This document shows, piece after piece, positions 35,616-45,028 of a DNA stretch of 64,000 nucleotides (position 1 is its first letter; every line of letters begins with the position of its first letter). Location of the stretch: contig NCEV01000011.1 of the NCBI GenBank assembly GCA_002280875.1, forward strand, positions 18,606 through 82,605, read 5' to 3'. The stretch comes from Caulobacter sp. 32-67-35. GTDB lineage: Bacteria > Pseudomonadota > Alphaproteobacteria > Caulobacterales > Caulobacteraceae. The translations under genes were made by a program, and so were the position numbers. Below the pieces are notes generated by a model, which saw nothing but the letters and a program-made list of their open reading frames with translations, did not search any database and was not told the DNA's origin.

Positions 35616-36527
35616 ATGAGCCCGACGATCGCCGCCGCCCCCCTTGTCATGCGCACCACCGGCTGGAGCGACTACGCCCTGCTGGACAGCGGAAACGGCA
35701 GGAAGCTGGAACGCTATGGCCCCTACACGGTCGTGCGCCCCGAGCCGCAATGCTTCTGGTCGCCGCGACTGCCGGCCAAGGCCTGGGACGACGCCGACGC
35801 AATCTTCGATCCCTCCGACGAGGACGAGGCCGGCCGCTGGCGCTTCAAGGGCAAGCCCATCGAGAAGTTCCCCCTGAGCTGGGGCGAGGCCAGGTTCCAC
35901 GGCCAGTTCACGCCGTTCCGGCACCTGGCCTTCTTTCCCGAGCAGGCCGCCAACTGGGCCTGGCAGGACGAACGCGTGCGCGCTTTCGCCAAGGCGTCAG
36001 GTCGCCAGCCCAAGATCCTGAATCTGTTTGGCTATACGGGCGTGGCTTCACTGGTCTGCGCCGCCGCCGGCGCGGCCGTGACCCATGTGGACGCCTCCAA
36101 GAAGTCGGTCGGTTTCGCCCGCGAGAACGCCGCCTTCGCCGACCTCGCCGACAAGCCGATCCGCTGGATCGTCGAGGACGCCCGCAAGTTCGTGGCCCGC
36201 GAGGTGCGGCGCGGTAACGTCTATGACGGCATCATTCTGGACCCGCCCAAGTTTGGACGCGGCGCCGATGGCGAGGTCTGGCGCCTGTTCGAGGACCTGA
36301 CCGAACTCACCGCCAATTGCGCGCAACTGCTCAGCGACGACGCCGCGTTCCTGCTGATGAACGCCTATGCCGCCCGGGTCTCGGGCGCGGCGATGTCGGG
36401 CCTGCTGGCCCAGGTGCTGGAGGGCCGCAGCGGCGTCATCGACTGGGGCGAGCTGTCCCTGGTCGAGGAAAAGGGCGACCGCCAGATCGGCCTGTCGTTC
36501 TTCGCGCGCTGGTCTTCGGAAGGGTGA
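35616..36527 (+). CDS. Class I SAM-dependent methyltransferase, RlmI/RlmK-like
   Basis: A 303-residue methyltransferase: SAM-binding motif ILNLFGYTGVASLVCAAAGA, acidic motif VTHVDASKKSVGFARENA and catalytic DPPKFGRG. The NLFGYTG/DPPKFG pairing is that of 23S rRNA m5C methyltransferases of the RlmI type, but the N-terminal PUA domain is replaced by a beta-rich region. ATG 35616 is preceded by GGCGAGGCG. It lies 17 nt after the glycosyltransferase and six bases before another RNA methyltransferase gene, an RNA-modification pair. Confidence 0.85.
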   Translation: MSPTIAAAPLVMRTTGWSDYALLDSGNGRKLERYGPYTVVRPEPQCFWSPRLPAKAWDDADAIFDPSDEDEAGRWRFKGKPIEKFPLSWGEARFHGQFTPFRHLAFFPEQAANWAWQDERVRAFAKASGRQPKILNLFGYTGVASLVCAAAGAAVTHVDASKKSVGFARENAAFADLADKPIRWIVEDARKFVAREVRRGNVYDGIILDPPKFGRGADGEVWRLFEDLTELTANCAQLLSDDAAFLLMNAYAARVSGAAMSGLLAQVLEGRSGVIDWGELSLVEEKGDRQIGLSFFARWSSEG

Positions 36528-36532
36528 AACAG

Positions 36533-37336
36533 ATGAACACCCCCAACCAGGCCAAGACCGTCACCTCGCTGTCGAACAACACCGTCAAGGCGGTCCGCGC
36601 CCTGCACATGCGCAAGGAGCGCGAGGAGAGCGGCCTGTTCCTGGCCGAGGGCCTGAAGATCGTCATCGAGGCGATCGACTGCGGCCATGCGCCCAAGATC
36701 ATCATGTATGGCCGTGACGCCGCCGACCATCCGATGTTGCAAAAAGCCTCGCAGGCCTGCCTGAAGGCGGGCGGCGAAGTCATTGAGGTCAATCGGGAAA
36801 TCCTCGAGAAGGTCTCTCGCCGCGATAACCCCCAGGCCGTAGTCGGGGTGTTCCGCCAGGTGTTCACGCCGCTGGACGCCATCGTGCCGCAAAGCGCCCC
36901 GTGCTGGGTGGCGATGCAGGCTGTGCGCGACCCCGGCAATCTGGGCACCGTTATCCGCACCGCCGACGCGGCCGGCTGCGGCGGGGTGATCCTGGTGGGC
37001 GACTGCGTCGATCCCTATTCGGTGGAAGGCGTGCGGGCGACCATGGGCTCGATCTTCGCGGTCAAGATCGCCAAGGCCACGATCCCGGAATTCCTGGCCT
37101 GGCGCGAGACCTGGCCTGGCTCAGTGGTCGGCACCCTGCTGACCGCCACGGTCGACCACAAGAGCGCCGACTATGTGAAGCCGTCGCTGATCCTGATGGG
37201 CAATGAGCAACAGGGCCTGCCGCCGGAGCTGGCGGCGACTTGCGACGTGAACGTGAAGATCCCGATGCGGGGACGGGCCGACAGCCTGAACCTGTCGGTA
37301 GCCACAGGGATCATGATCTACACGGTGACGGGTTAA
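36533..37336 (+). CDS. TrmH/SpoU-family RNA 2'-O-methyltransferase
   Basis: A 267-residue SPOUT enzyme with an N-terminal substrate-binding domain (FLAEGLKIVIEAIDCGH) and the knotted catalytic domain carrying motif 1 VRDPGNLGTVIRTADAAGC, motif 2 LILMGNEQQGLPPEL and motif 3 IPMRGRADSLNLSVATGI. It methylates a tRNA or rRNA ribose. Its TAA overlaps the TAA of the convergent hrpB fragment on the other strand. Confidence 0.9.
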   Translation: MNTPNQAKTVTSLSNNTVKAVRALHMRKEREESGLFLAEGLKIVIEAIDCGHAPKIIMYGRDAADHPMLQKASQACLKAGGEVIEVNREILEKVSRRDNPQAVVGVFRQVFTPLDAIVPQSAPCWVAMQAVRDPGNLGTVIRTADAAGCGGVILVGDCVDPYSVEGVRATMGSIFAVKIAKATIPEFLAWRETWPGSVVGTLLTATVDHKSADYVKPSLILMGNEQQGLPPELAATCDVNVKIPMRGRADSLNLSVATGIMIYTVTG

Positions 37337-38286
37337 GTCCCTCTGGGCTTGGCCCGCGTCGTCGGCGCGGCGGCTGCCGGGTCATCCGGCCAGATGTGCC
37401 GGGGATAGCGCCCCTTCATCTCGACCTTCACCTCGCGCCACGAGCCCTTCCAGAACCCCGGCAGATCCCGCGTGATCTGGATCGGCTTGTGACCCGGCGA
37501 CAGCAGCGACAGCACCAGCGGGATCTTGCCGCCCGCGATGCTGGGATGCTCGGTCAGGCCAAACAGTTCTTGGACCCGAATGTCGATGCGCGGCCCGGCC
37601 TCGGCGGCGTAGTCGATAGCGACGGTGGTGCCGGTCGGGGCCTTGAAGCGGGCCGGCAGGGCCGCGTCGATCTTCTGCTGGGCGTCCCACGGGATCAGCG
37701 AGCGGATCGCGCCATCCAGCGTGTTCTCGTCCAGGGCCGACAGGGACGAGCGGCCATGTAGCAAGGGCTCCAGCCACTGATCCAGCCGCTCCAGCAAAGC
37801 GGCGTCCGACAGGTCGGGCCAGACGTCGCCGTCCAGGCCGCGCAGGAAGGCGACGCGGTCGCGCAGCCCCTGAACGCCATCGCCCAGCCGCAGCGCCGAT
37901 AGCCCCTCCACTCGAACCTGAGCCAGCAAGGCGCTGGCGATCAGCGCCGGGTCGGGCTTGTCGATCAGCCGCTCCTCAAGCACCAGCTTGCCGAGGCGCA
38001 GCAGCCGCTTGGCGCGGACCTTGCCGCCGGGGCCGGTTTCCAGTCGGTCCTCGGCGGTGAGGCGATCGGCGAAGGCCTCGCGTAGGGCGACTTCGTCGAC
38101 GGCGGCGGCCAGCAGGATGCGGTCGCGGGCCTCGCCGCCGCCCAGTTCGCCCACGGCCAGCCAGGTCTCACGGGCCAGAGGATCGGTCGGCTCCATATAG
38201 ACGCCGCGCCCGCCGGCCAGCTGGAACTCGCCCGGCTTGCCGCGCGCCCGGGCCACGCGCTCGGGATAGGCCTCGGCCAGCATCAC
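37333..38286 (-). CDS. hrpB: ATP-dependent helicase HrpB, C-terminal part (separate frame)
   Basis: 317 residues equivalent to the C-terminal third of HrpB: LAEAYPERVARARGKPGEFQ, the winged region and the HrpB-specific tail ITRDLPGFWKGSWREVKVEM...GRYPRHIWPDDPAAAAPT. It begins at GTG 38286 (or ATG 38283), overlapping the stop of the N-terminal part. It has no helicase motif of its own. Either it is a coupled second subunit or the gene is frameshifted. Confidence 0.85.
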   Translation of the reverse strand: MMLAEAYPERVARARGKPGEFQLAGGRGVYMEPTDPLARETWLAVGELGGGEARDRILLAAAVDEVALREAFADRLTAEDRLETGPGGKVRAKRLLRLGKLVLEERLIDKPDPALIASALLAQVRVEGLSALRLGDGVQGLRDRVAFLRGLDGDVWPDLSDAALLERLDQWLEPLLHGRSSLSALDENTLDGAIRSLIPWDAQQKIDAALPARFKAPTGTTVAIDYAAEAGPRIDIRVQELFGLTEHPSIAGGKIPLVLSLLSPGHKPIQITRDLPGFWKGSWREVKVEMKGRYPRHIWPDDPAAAAPTTRAKPRGT

Positions 38287-39701
38287 TTGGCCCGGGGGGA
38301 GCGGTCACGGCCGAGGTTCTCCAGTCGCCGGCGAAGATCCGTCTCGCGACCGCCAAGGCCCTGCTCGGTCAGCAGGGCGGCGACTTCCGCCCCACGCCGC
38401 GCCTGCCCCGACGCGGCGGCGCGGACCACCATGTGGGCGATGCGCGGCGGCAGCGGCATCTCGGCCAGGGCCTTGCCATGGGTGGTGAGGTCGCCATGGT
38501 CGTCGAGAGCCTGAATCCGCTGCAGCAATGATCGCGCCTCGCCATAGGCGGCGGCGGGCGGCGGATCCATGAAGCATAGTCCCGTAGCGTCACGCGCGCC
38601 CCAGCGGGCCAGGTCCAGCGCCAGGCGCGACAGGTCGGCCTCCAGGATTTCCGGACGCGCGAAGGCCGGCAGCGACCGTGTCTCGGCCTCGTCCCACAGG
38701 CAATAGCAGACGCCGGGCTCGGTGCGCCCTGCCCGGCCCCGGCGCTGGTCGGCAGCGGCGCGGCTGACGCGGACGGTGTCGAGCCGAGTGATGCCGCTGG
38801 CCGGATCGTAGCGCGGCACGCGGGCCAGGCCGCAGTCGATCACCACGCGCACACCCTGGATCGTCAGGCTGGTCTCGGCGATGGAGGTCGCCAGCACCAC
38901 CTTTCGGCGTCCCGGCGCGGCCGGCGCGATGGCGCGGTCCTGGACGGCCGGTTCCAGAGCCCCGTAAAGCGGAGCCAGGTCCACATCGGGCCGGCGCAGG
39001 CGCTCGGAGAGCCAGCGCTCGACCCGGCGAATCTCGCCCTGGCCCGGCAGGAAGACCAGCAAGCTGCCGGTTTCCTCGGCCAGGGCCCGCTCCACGGCCC
39101 GGCCGACGCGCTCTTCAAGGCGCAGGCGATCGTCGCGGCCCAGATGGCGTGTATCGACCGGGAACATCCGGCCATGGCTTTCGATCACCGGGGCATCGCC
39201 CAGAAGCGACGATACCCTCGCACCGTCCAGCGTGGCCGACATCACCAGCAGGCGCAGGTCATCGCGCAACAGTCCCTGGACGTCACGGGCGAACGCCAGG
39301 CCAAGGTCCGCGTCCAGGCTGCGCTCGTGAAATTCATCAAACAGGACTGCCGCCACGCTCTCCAGTCCCGGATCATCGAGAATCATCCGGGTAAAGACGC
39401 CCTCGGTCACCACCTCGATGCGGGTGCGGGCCGACACCTTCGACTGCAATCGCACGCGAAAGCCCACGGTTTCACCAACCGCCTCGCCCAAAGTGGAGGC
39501 CATGCGCGTCGCCGCAGCGCGGGCGGCCAGCCGGCGGGGTTCCAGCACGATGATCTTGCGGCCCTCGACCCAGGGTTCCCCCAACAGGGCCAAGGGGACG
39601 GCCGTGGTCTTGCCCGCGCCGGGCGGGGCAACCAGCACCGTCGCATGGGAAGCGAGCATCGCCGCTTTCAATGCGGGCAGGACATTCTCGATCGGCAGCA
39701 T
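38283..39701 (-). CDS. hrpB: ATP-dependent helicase HrpB, N-terminal helicase part (separate frame)
   Basis: About 472 residues of a DEAH-type helicase: Walker A APPGAGKTTAVPLALL, motif Ia LEPRRLAARAAA, motif II DEFHERSLDADLG, motif III MSATLDG and motif VI QRRGRAGRTEPG, then a helical HA2-type domain ending SPRAK-stop. In most bacteria HrpB is one chain of about 800-850 residues; here it is split at a run of six C. Adding one base there joins the frames, though the linker would still be somewhat short. ATG 39701 is taken as start; GTG 39704 and ATG 39731 are possible. Confidence 0.85.
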   Translation of the reverse strand: MLPIENVLPALKAAMLASHATVLVAPPGAGKTTAVPLALLGEPWVEGRKIIVLEPRRLAARAAATRMASTLGEAVGETVGFRVRLQSKVSARTRIEVVTEGVFTRMILDDPGLESVAAVLFDEFHERSLDADLGLAFARDVQGLLRDDLRLLVMSATLDGARVSSLLGDAPVIESHGRMFPVDTRHLGRDDRLRLEERVGRAVERALAEETGSLLVFLPGQGEIRRVERWLSERLRRPDVDLAPLYGALEPAVQDRAIAPAAPGRRKVVLATSIAETSLTIQGVRVVIDCGLARVPRYDPASGITRLDTVRVSRAAADQRRGRAGRTEPGVCYCLWDEAETRSLPAFARPEILEADLSRLALDLARWGARDATGLCFMDPPPAAAYGEARSLLQRIQALDDHGDLTTHGKALAEMPLPPRIAHMVVRAAASGQARRGAEVAALLTEQGLGGRETDLRRRLENLGRDRSPRAK

Positions 39702-39831
39702 CACGGGGAGGCATAGACCCTCAAACCGCATCCGTCACCGCAAGGCGTTGCGCGACGGCCTCGGTCTGACTAACGTCCCGGCCCAATGCCTGACTAGCGG
39801 GGGTTCGCTGGTCGTTGGGGAAAAGAAACAC

Positions 39832-41460
39832 ATGGCCGGAAACAGGCTGTTCCTGAAGAAGTCGATCGCGAGCATCCAGAAGGAAGCCGCCCACAGCCAG
39901 CTGAAACGTACGCTGGGTCCTATCAACCTGATGAGCCTGGGTATCGGCGCGATCATCGGCGCGGGCATCTTCGTGCTCACCGGCCAGGTGGCCTCGGCCA
40001 ATGCCGGCCCGGCGATCATGCTGTCGTTCATCGTCGCCGGCATCGCCTGCGGCCTGGCCGGCCTCTGCTATGCTGAGCTGGCCTCGACCATGCCGGTCTC
40101 GGGCTCGGCCTATACCTATGCCTATGGCACCCTGGGCGAGGTCTTCGCCTGGATCATGGGCTGGCTGCTGGTTCTGGAATACGGCGTCGCCGCCTCGACC
40201 GTCGCGGTCGGCTGGTCGGGCTACGTCGTCAGCACCCTGCATGCCCTTGGCGTGAACTTCCCGACGATCATGGTCGCCGGCAACGAGGCCCCGATGTGGG
40301 CCACCCCGCTGATCCAGGCGGTCGCCACGCCGGGTGGCGGCACCACCTTCGCCCTGACCGGCACCCTGAACATCGTGGCCGCCATCGGTATCGCCATGGT
40401 CTCGGCCCTGCTGGTGCTGGGCGTCAGCGAGTCGGCCAACGTCAACAACGCCATCGTCGTGGTGAAGGTGATCGTGCTGCTGGTGTTCATCGCCGTCGGC
40501 ATTCAGTACATCAATCCGGCCAACTGGAGCCCCTTCATCCCCGAGCCGACCGGTCAGCCCGGCGAGTTCGGTGTCAGCGGCATCTTCCGCGGCGCGGCGA
40601 TCATCTTCTTTGCCTATGTCGGTTTTGAAGCGGTCTCGACCGCCGCCGCCGAGGCCAAGAACCCCTCTAGGGACGTGCCGATCGGCATCCTGGGCGCGCT
40701 GGTAGTCTGCACCCTGATCTACATGGCCGTCGCGGCCGTGATGACCGGCGTCGTGCCCTACAAGGAACTGGCCAGCCCGGCTCCCATCGCCGTCGCCATC
40801 GACCGCATGGCCCTGGAATGGGCTGATGTTCCCTACGCCGCCGCTGAAGGCGGCAAGCTGAACCTGATCAGCTTCGCCATCAAGATCGGCGCGATCACCG
40901 GCCTGTCCTCGGTCATGCTGGTGCTGTGCTACGGCCAGACGCGGATCTTCTACACCATGGCCCGCGACGGCCTGCTGCCGAAGGTCTTCGCCGAGATCCA
41001 CCCCAAGTTCCGCACGCCGTGGCTGGGCACGATCCTGCTGGGCGTCGTCATCGCCATCGCCGCCTCGTTCCTCCCGATCAGCCTGCTGGGCGATCTGGTG
41101 TCGCTGGGCACCGCCGTGGCCTTCTCGATCGTCTGTCTGTCGGTGATCTATCTGCGCATCAAGCACCCTGACCTGCCGCGTCCGTTCAAGGTGCCGGGCG
41201 GGATCTTCACCGCCGTTCTGGGCATCCTCGCCTGCCTGTTCCTGGCCTTCCAGAACTTCCAGCCGATGATCGTTCACGCCATGAACGACAACCCCCTGCC
41301 GCTGATGATCCTGGCCGGCTATGCGGCTGTCGGCGCGCTGATCTACATCGCCTACGGCTTCTGGCACTCGAAGCTGGCCAAGGGCATCGACATCACGGAA
41401 GACACCGACCTGAACTCCCCCGCCGAGGCCATGGGCCGCGGTGTGGACGACGTGAAGTAA
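39832..41460 (+). CDS. APC-superfamily amino acid permease (cationic amino acid transporter type)
   Basis: A 542-residue permease with 12-14 helices. The substrate-binding first helix break is seen in GIGAIIGAGIFVLTGQVA, and the conserved AGLCYAELASTMPVSGSAY, FFAYVGFEAVSTAAAEAKNP and TRIFYTMARDGLLP segments place it with the bacterial YfnA/CAT group. It imports an amino acid with protons. The frame is open upstream, but ATG 39832 (MAGNRLFLKKSIASI) begins the recognised protein. A strong terminator follows. Confidence 0.92.
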   Translation: MAGNRLFLKKSIASIQKEAAHSQLKRTLGPINLMSLGIGAIIGAGIFVLTGQVASANAGPAIMLSFIVAGIACGLAGLCYAELASTMPVSGSAYTYAYGTLGEVFAWIMGWLLVLEYGVAASTVAVGWSGYVVSTLHALGVNFPTIMVAGNEAPMWATPLIQAVATPGGGTTFALTGTLNIVAAIGIAMVSALLVLGVSESANVNNAIVVVKVIVLLVFIAVGIQYINPANWSPFIPEPTGQPGEFGVSGIFRGAAIIFFAYVGFEAVSTAAAEAKNPSRDVPIGILGALVVCTLIYMAVAAVMTGVVPYKELASPAPIAVAIDRMALEWADVPYAAAEGGKLNLISFAIKIGAITGLSSVMLVLCYGQTRIFYTMARDGLLPKVFAEIHPKFRTPWLGTILLGVVIAIAASFLPISLLGDLVSLGTAVAFSIVCLSVIYLRIKHPDLPRPFKVPGGIFTAVLGILACLFLAFQNFQPMIVHAMNDNPLPLMILAGYAAVGALIYIAYGFWHSKLAKGIDITEDTDLNSPAEAMGRGVDDVK

Positions 41461-41486
41461 TCAAACCTTCTCCATCGAAATCGATC

Positions 41487-41520
41487 GAAGGCCCGGGAGC
41501 GATCCCGGGCCTTCTTTCTT
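41487..41520 (+). terminator. Rho-independent terminator after the permease gene
   Basis: A 12-base-pair stem GAAGGCCCGGGA / TCCCGGGCCTTC with a GCGA tetraloop, followed by TTTCTT, 26 nt after the permease stop. Confidence 0.9.
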
Positions 41521-41563
41521 GCGCGCTCGCCAGCGCCTATGCTGGGCCTGACAAGGAGATCCC

Positions 41564-42283
41564 GTGAGCCAAGTCCCGCCTCCCATCCGCGCCGTCATCG
41601 CGCCGGTCACGCCGCTGCAGCAGAACTGCACCATCGTCTGGTGCGCCAAGACGCTGAAGGCCGCCGTCATCGATCCAGGCGGCGAGGTGCCGCGCCTGAT
41701 GAAGGCGATCGCCGACCAGGGCCTGACGCTGGAGAAGATCTGGATCACCCACGGCCACATGGACCACGCCGGCGGCGCGGCCGAACTGAAGCGCCTGACC
41801 GGGGTTCCGATCGAGGGGCCGCATAAGGACGACCAGTTCTGGATCGACCAGATCCAGATGTCCGGCGAGATGTACGGCATCCCCGAAGCCCGCAGCTTCG
41901 TCACCGACCGCTGGCTCGACGACGGCGACGTGGTCACCCTGGGCGAGACGCAGTTCGAGGTCCTGCATTGCCCAGGCCATACGCCAGGTCATGTGATCTT
42001 CTTCCACCGCGAGGCGCGTTTTGCCCAGGTCGGCGACGTCCTGTTCCAGGGCTCCATAGGCCGCACCGACTTCCCGCGCGGCAATCACCAGGACCTGCTG
42101 GATTCGATCACCCAGAAGCTTTGGCCCCTGGGCGGCGATGTGCGCTTTGTGCCGGGTCACGGCCCGATGTCCAGCTTCGCAGCCGAACGGCGCAGCAATC
42201 CCTATGTCAGCGACCTGGCGATCGAGGCCCAGAACATTCAGGGCCCCGACTATGCGATCCCGAAGAACACCTCGCCTGGCTGA
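41564..42283 (+). CDS. MBL-fold metallohydrolase (glyoxalase II-like, YcbL type)
   Basis: A 239-residue dinuclear zinc hydrolase. Metal motif HGHMDHAGG near residue 64, a later His in CPGHTPGHVIFF, Asp in VGDVLFQGSIGRTD and the final His in VPGHGPMSSF. The compact form without the glyoxalase II C-terminal domain matches YcbL. It probably hydrolyses a thioester such as S-lactoylglutathione. GTG start with AAGGAGAT upstream. Confidence 0.9.
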   Translation: MSQVPPPIRAVIAPVTPLQQNCTIVWCAKTLKAAVIDPGGEVPRLMKAIADQGLTLEKIWITHGHMDHAGGAAELKRLTGVPIEGPHKDDQFWIDQIQMSGEMYGIPEARSFVTDRWLDDGDVVTLGETQFEVLHCPGHTPGHVIFFHREARFAQVGDVLFQGSIGRTDFPRGNHQDLLDSITQKLWPLGGDVRFVPGHGPMSSFAAERRSNPYVSDLAIEAQNIQGPDYAIPKNTSPG

Positions 42284-42304
42284 GGGCCAGGGAAAGGACG
42301 AAAG

Positions 42305-42334
42305 CCTCAAGTTCCCAAGGCCTTGGGCTTGAGG
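42305..42334 (+). repeat. Stem-loop downstream of the metallohydrolase gene
   Basis: CCTCAAG-TT-CCCAAGG followed directly by CCTTGGGCTTGAGG, a near-perfect inverted repeat. It has no T-run, so it may be a weak terminator or the 5' leader structure of the response-regulator transcript. Confidence 0.4.
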
Positions 42335-42407
42335 ACCGCACCATCGGGTTACCGGGCTGTTTCAGGTGTGAAATCTGGAAGTCACGGGGATATGACAGGA
42401 GCGTCTC

Positions 42408-43172
42408 ATGGAGACCATCCCGCAGAATGGCCCCACGGCCGATCCGGAGACCCCGCGCAGCGCAGCGTCGCGGATTCTCATCGTCGATGACGATCCTGGC
42501 ATTCGCGATGTTGTGTCCGAATTCCTGGGACGCCATGGCTATGCGGTGGACACCGCTTCGGATGCCCGCACCATGGAGCAGGTCCTGGCCCGCGGACCGG
42601 TCGATCTGATCGTGCTCGACGTCATGCTGCCCGGAGAGGACGGCCTGGCCATCTGCCGCCGGCTGTCGGCGCAGGACGGCCCGGCTATCATCATGCTGTC
42701 GGCCATGGGCGAGGAGACCGACCGCATTGTCGGGCTCGAACTCGGCGCCGACGACTATCTGCCCAAGCCCTGCAACCCGCGCGAACTCCTGGCCCGCATC
42801 CGCGCCGTGCTGCGCCGGCGGCAGGAGCCGCGCAGCAGCGATGATGGCATGGGCGCGGCTTGTGAATTCGCCGGCTGGCGGCTCGATCTGGTGCGCCGCG
42901 AGCTGCGCTCGCCCCAGTCCGTGGTGGTGAACCTGTCCAGCGGCGAGTTCTCGCTGCTGCGCGCCTTCGTCGAGCGCCCCCAAAGGGTGCTGACCCGCGA
43001 TCAATTGCTGGATCTTGCCCGCGGCCGCGATTCCGACGCCTATGACCGCGCCATCGACGTGCAGATCAGCCGGCTGCGCCGCAAGCTGGATGATGGCGGC
43101 GGCGGCGAACTGATCCGCACCATTCGCAGCGAAGGCTACATGTTTACCGCCAAGGTCATTCGCACCCCATGA
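42408..43172 (+). CDS. OmpR-family response regulator
   Basis: A 254-residue regulator with a receiver domain (acidic pocket IVDDDPGIRDV, phospho-Asp in LIVLDVMLPGEDG, Lys in LPKPCNPREL) and a C-terminal winged helix (VNLSSGEFSLLRAFVERPQR, DRAIDVQISRLRRKLDD, TIRSEGYMF). It overlaps the sensor kinase gene by four bases, so the pair is one system. It is likely autoregulated, as usual for the family; no binding site is recognised. Confidence 0.94.
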   Translation: METIPQNGPTADPETPRSAASRILIVDDDPGIRDVVSEFLGRHGYAVDTASDARTMEQVLARGPVDLIVLDVMLPGEDGLAICRRLSAQDGPAIIMLSAMGEETDRIVGLELGADDYLPKPCNPRELLARIRAVLRRRQEPRSSDDGMGAACEFAGWRLDLVRRELRSPQSVVVNLSSGEFSLLRAFVERPQRVLTRDQLLDLARGRDSDAYDRAIDVQISRLRRKLDDGGGGELIRTIRSEGYMFTAKVIRTP

Positions 43173-44548
43173 CCCCGCGCGGCCGCGGCGCGCCCCTGTT
43201 CATGCAGGCGCTGGGACTGGTGACGCTGACCCTGGTGGCGGCGCAGTTGATCGCCATCGCCGTGATCTTCACCCTGCCTCCGCCCCCGCCGGAACTCTAC
43301 CGGCTGTCGGAAATTACGCGGGCCCTGAAGACCGGTCAGGCGGTGCAGCCGCGCGATGGGCGCGTTCTTGTGGTCAACCACCGCGCCCGAATGCCATCCG
43401 GCGGCCCGGACTCTGCCCGCCGCGCCGAGTTCAAGGCCGGCATTGGCCGCGCAATTGATGTGGCGCCGGCGCGTATCGAGATCGTCACCGAAAGCGGCCC
43501 CAAATTCTTTGTCCGCCGCAACAAGACGCCTGCAACGGACCGCCCCGGCGGCCGGACGGCTGACCCTGGCGGCCCACGCGATCAGTTCATCGCCCGGGAA
43601 CTTCCCCCGCCTGGACAGCCAGGCGCTCGCTCCAATCCGGCGCGCGACGAGCCTTTCATCTTCGGTGTGGTCGAGCCCAGGCCCTCTTTCCGCTTCGACA
43701 GCTGGCAGCAGCGGATCTTGCTGATCCTGGTGTTGTCGGTGCTGGCTGTCTCGCCGCTGGCCTGGCTATTTGCCCGCCGGTTGGCCGAGCCGATCACCGC
43801 CTTTGCCGACGCCGCGGAGCGCCTGGGCCGCGATCCTCGCGCGACGCCCCTGGAGCTGTCGGGCTCGACCGAGGTGGTGGCTGCCGCCAACGCCTTCAAC
43901 ATGATGCAGGAGCGGCTACGCCGTTATGTCGAGGATCGAACGGCGATGATCGGGGCCATCGCTCACGATCTGCGGACGCCGCTGACCCGTCTGCGCTTCC
44001 GCATCGAAGCCACACCTGACGACGTACGCGTCAAGCTGGCCGCCGATATCGATCAGATGGAGGCGATGATCTCGGCCGCTCTGGCTTTCGTTCGCGACAC
44101 CACTCGCCCCGCTGAGCGGACCAAGCTGGAGCTTGCCTCGCTCCTGGAAAGCGTCATGGACGAGGCCGCGGAGACGGGCGGCCAGGCCACGGTCGAGCAA
44201 GCCGAGAAGATCGTCATCGAAGGCGATCCGATCGCGCTGAAGCGGCTGGTGGTCAATCTCGTCGAGAACGCCCTGAAATATGGCCATGTCGCGCGTGGCA
44301 GAGTGTTTGCAGATAGCGGCATGGCGATCATCGAGATCGACGACGATGGTCCCGGCATCCCGACGTCCGAGTTGGAGCGGGTGTTCGAGCCTTTCTTCCG
44401 GGGCGAACCGTCGCGGAACCGCGAAACGGGCGGCATTGGCCTTGGTCTGGCGGTAGTACGATCGCTGGCGCGCGCCCATGGCGGCGATGTCACCCTGGTC
44501 AATCGCCCCGAGGGCGGCCTTCGCGCCTGTGTCCGCCTGCCGATCTAG
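43169..44548 (+). CDS. Sensor histidine kinase, EnvZ-like
   Basis: A 459-residue membrane kinase. TM1 (LVTLTLVAAQLIAIAVIFTL), a roughly 150-residue periplasmic region rich in Pro/Arg, TM2 (ILLILVLSVLAVSPLAWLFA), HAMP (RRLAEPITAFADAAERLG), dimerisation/phosphoacceptor AIAHDLRTPLTRLRFRIEA and the ATPase with N, G1 and G2 boxes (LVENALKYGH, DDGPGIP, GGIGLGLAVV). It phosphorylates the OmpR-type partner. The stimulus is unknown. Confidence 0.93.
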   Translation: MTPRGRGAPLFMQALGLVTLTLVAAQLIAIAVIFTLPPPPPELYRLSEITRALKTGQAVQPRDGRVLVVNHRARMPSGGPDSARRAEFKAGIGRAIDVAPARIEIVTESGPKFFVRRNKTPATDRPGGRTADPGGPRDQFIARELPPPGQPGARSNPARDEPFIFGVVEPRPSFRFDSWQQRILLILVLSVLAVSPLAWLFARRLAEPITAFADAAERLGRDPRATPLELSGSTEVVAAANAFNMMQERLRRYVEDRTAMIGAIAHDLRTPLTRLRFRIEATPDDVRVKLAADIDQMEAMISAALAFVRDTTRPAERTKLELASLLESVMDEAAETGGQATVEQAEKIVIEGDPIALKRLVVNLVENALKYGHVARGRVFADSGMAIIEIDDDGPGIPTSELERVFEPFFRGEPSRNRETGGIGLGLAVVRSLARAHGGDVTLVNRPEGGLRACVRLPI

Positions 44549-44854
44549 ACGGCGAAGCGTCGCTTTACGGGCGCAAGGGACGAGGCTTTACAACTTCAGC
44601 CCCGCGCGCCGCTAGCCAGGCAGGGCCGCCCGCCGTCAACCGGCCGGCTTGCAGCGACACCCTCCACCCAGCCGCGCAGCCGCGCGCAAGTGGGCCTGCG
44701 CGGGCGTCACACCCATCGACTTTGCGGTTCGCGCCGCGCCCACGATCGCTCCGAATGGAGGGCTGAAGCTCGGTTGCGTGCATTTACTCACGCTTTGGCG
44801 TGAACCGAACGCGGCTTCACTGGTTACCTCCCTGAACGCGCAGGACACGACGCC
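44549..44854. other. Gap without a recognised gene
   Basis: About 306 bases after the kinase. It holds a small hairpin TCACGC-TTTG-GCGTGA at 44788-44803, probably in the leader or promoter of the small-protein pair that follows. I saw no convincing sigma-factor motif and no credible coding frame. Confidence 0.5.
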
Positions 44855-45019
44855 ATGACAGACCCCGACGCACCGCCTCCCATCGAGCCTCGCCCGCCGG
44901 AATACGATCCCGGCTCCATGCCCGATGAATTTCCCCAGCCCGCGTCGCCGGTTGATCCTGGGGACGACCGCCCCTACGACGCCGCGCCCCGCCCGTCGCC
45001 CGTGACCAGTATCGATTAG
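44855..45019 (+). CDS. Small acidic, proline-rich protein
   Basis: A 54-residue frame, MTDPDAPPPIEPRPPEYDPG..., with 30% or more proline and many acidic residues, likely unstructured. Nine bases separate it from the KGG-repeat gene. The pairing and the clean start (ATG, Asp/Pro bias starting at once) make it a probable real gene, though I know no family. Confidence 0.6.
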   Translation: MTDPDAPPPIEPRPPEYDPGSMPDEFPQPASPVDPGDDRPYDAAPRPSPVTSID

Positions 45020-45028
45020 GAGCACCAT

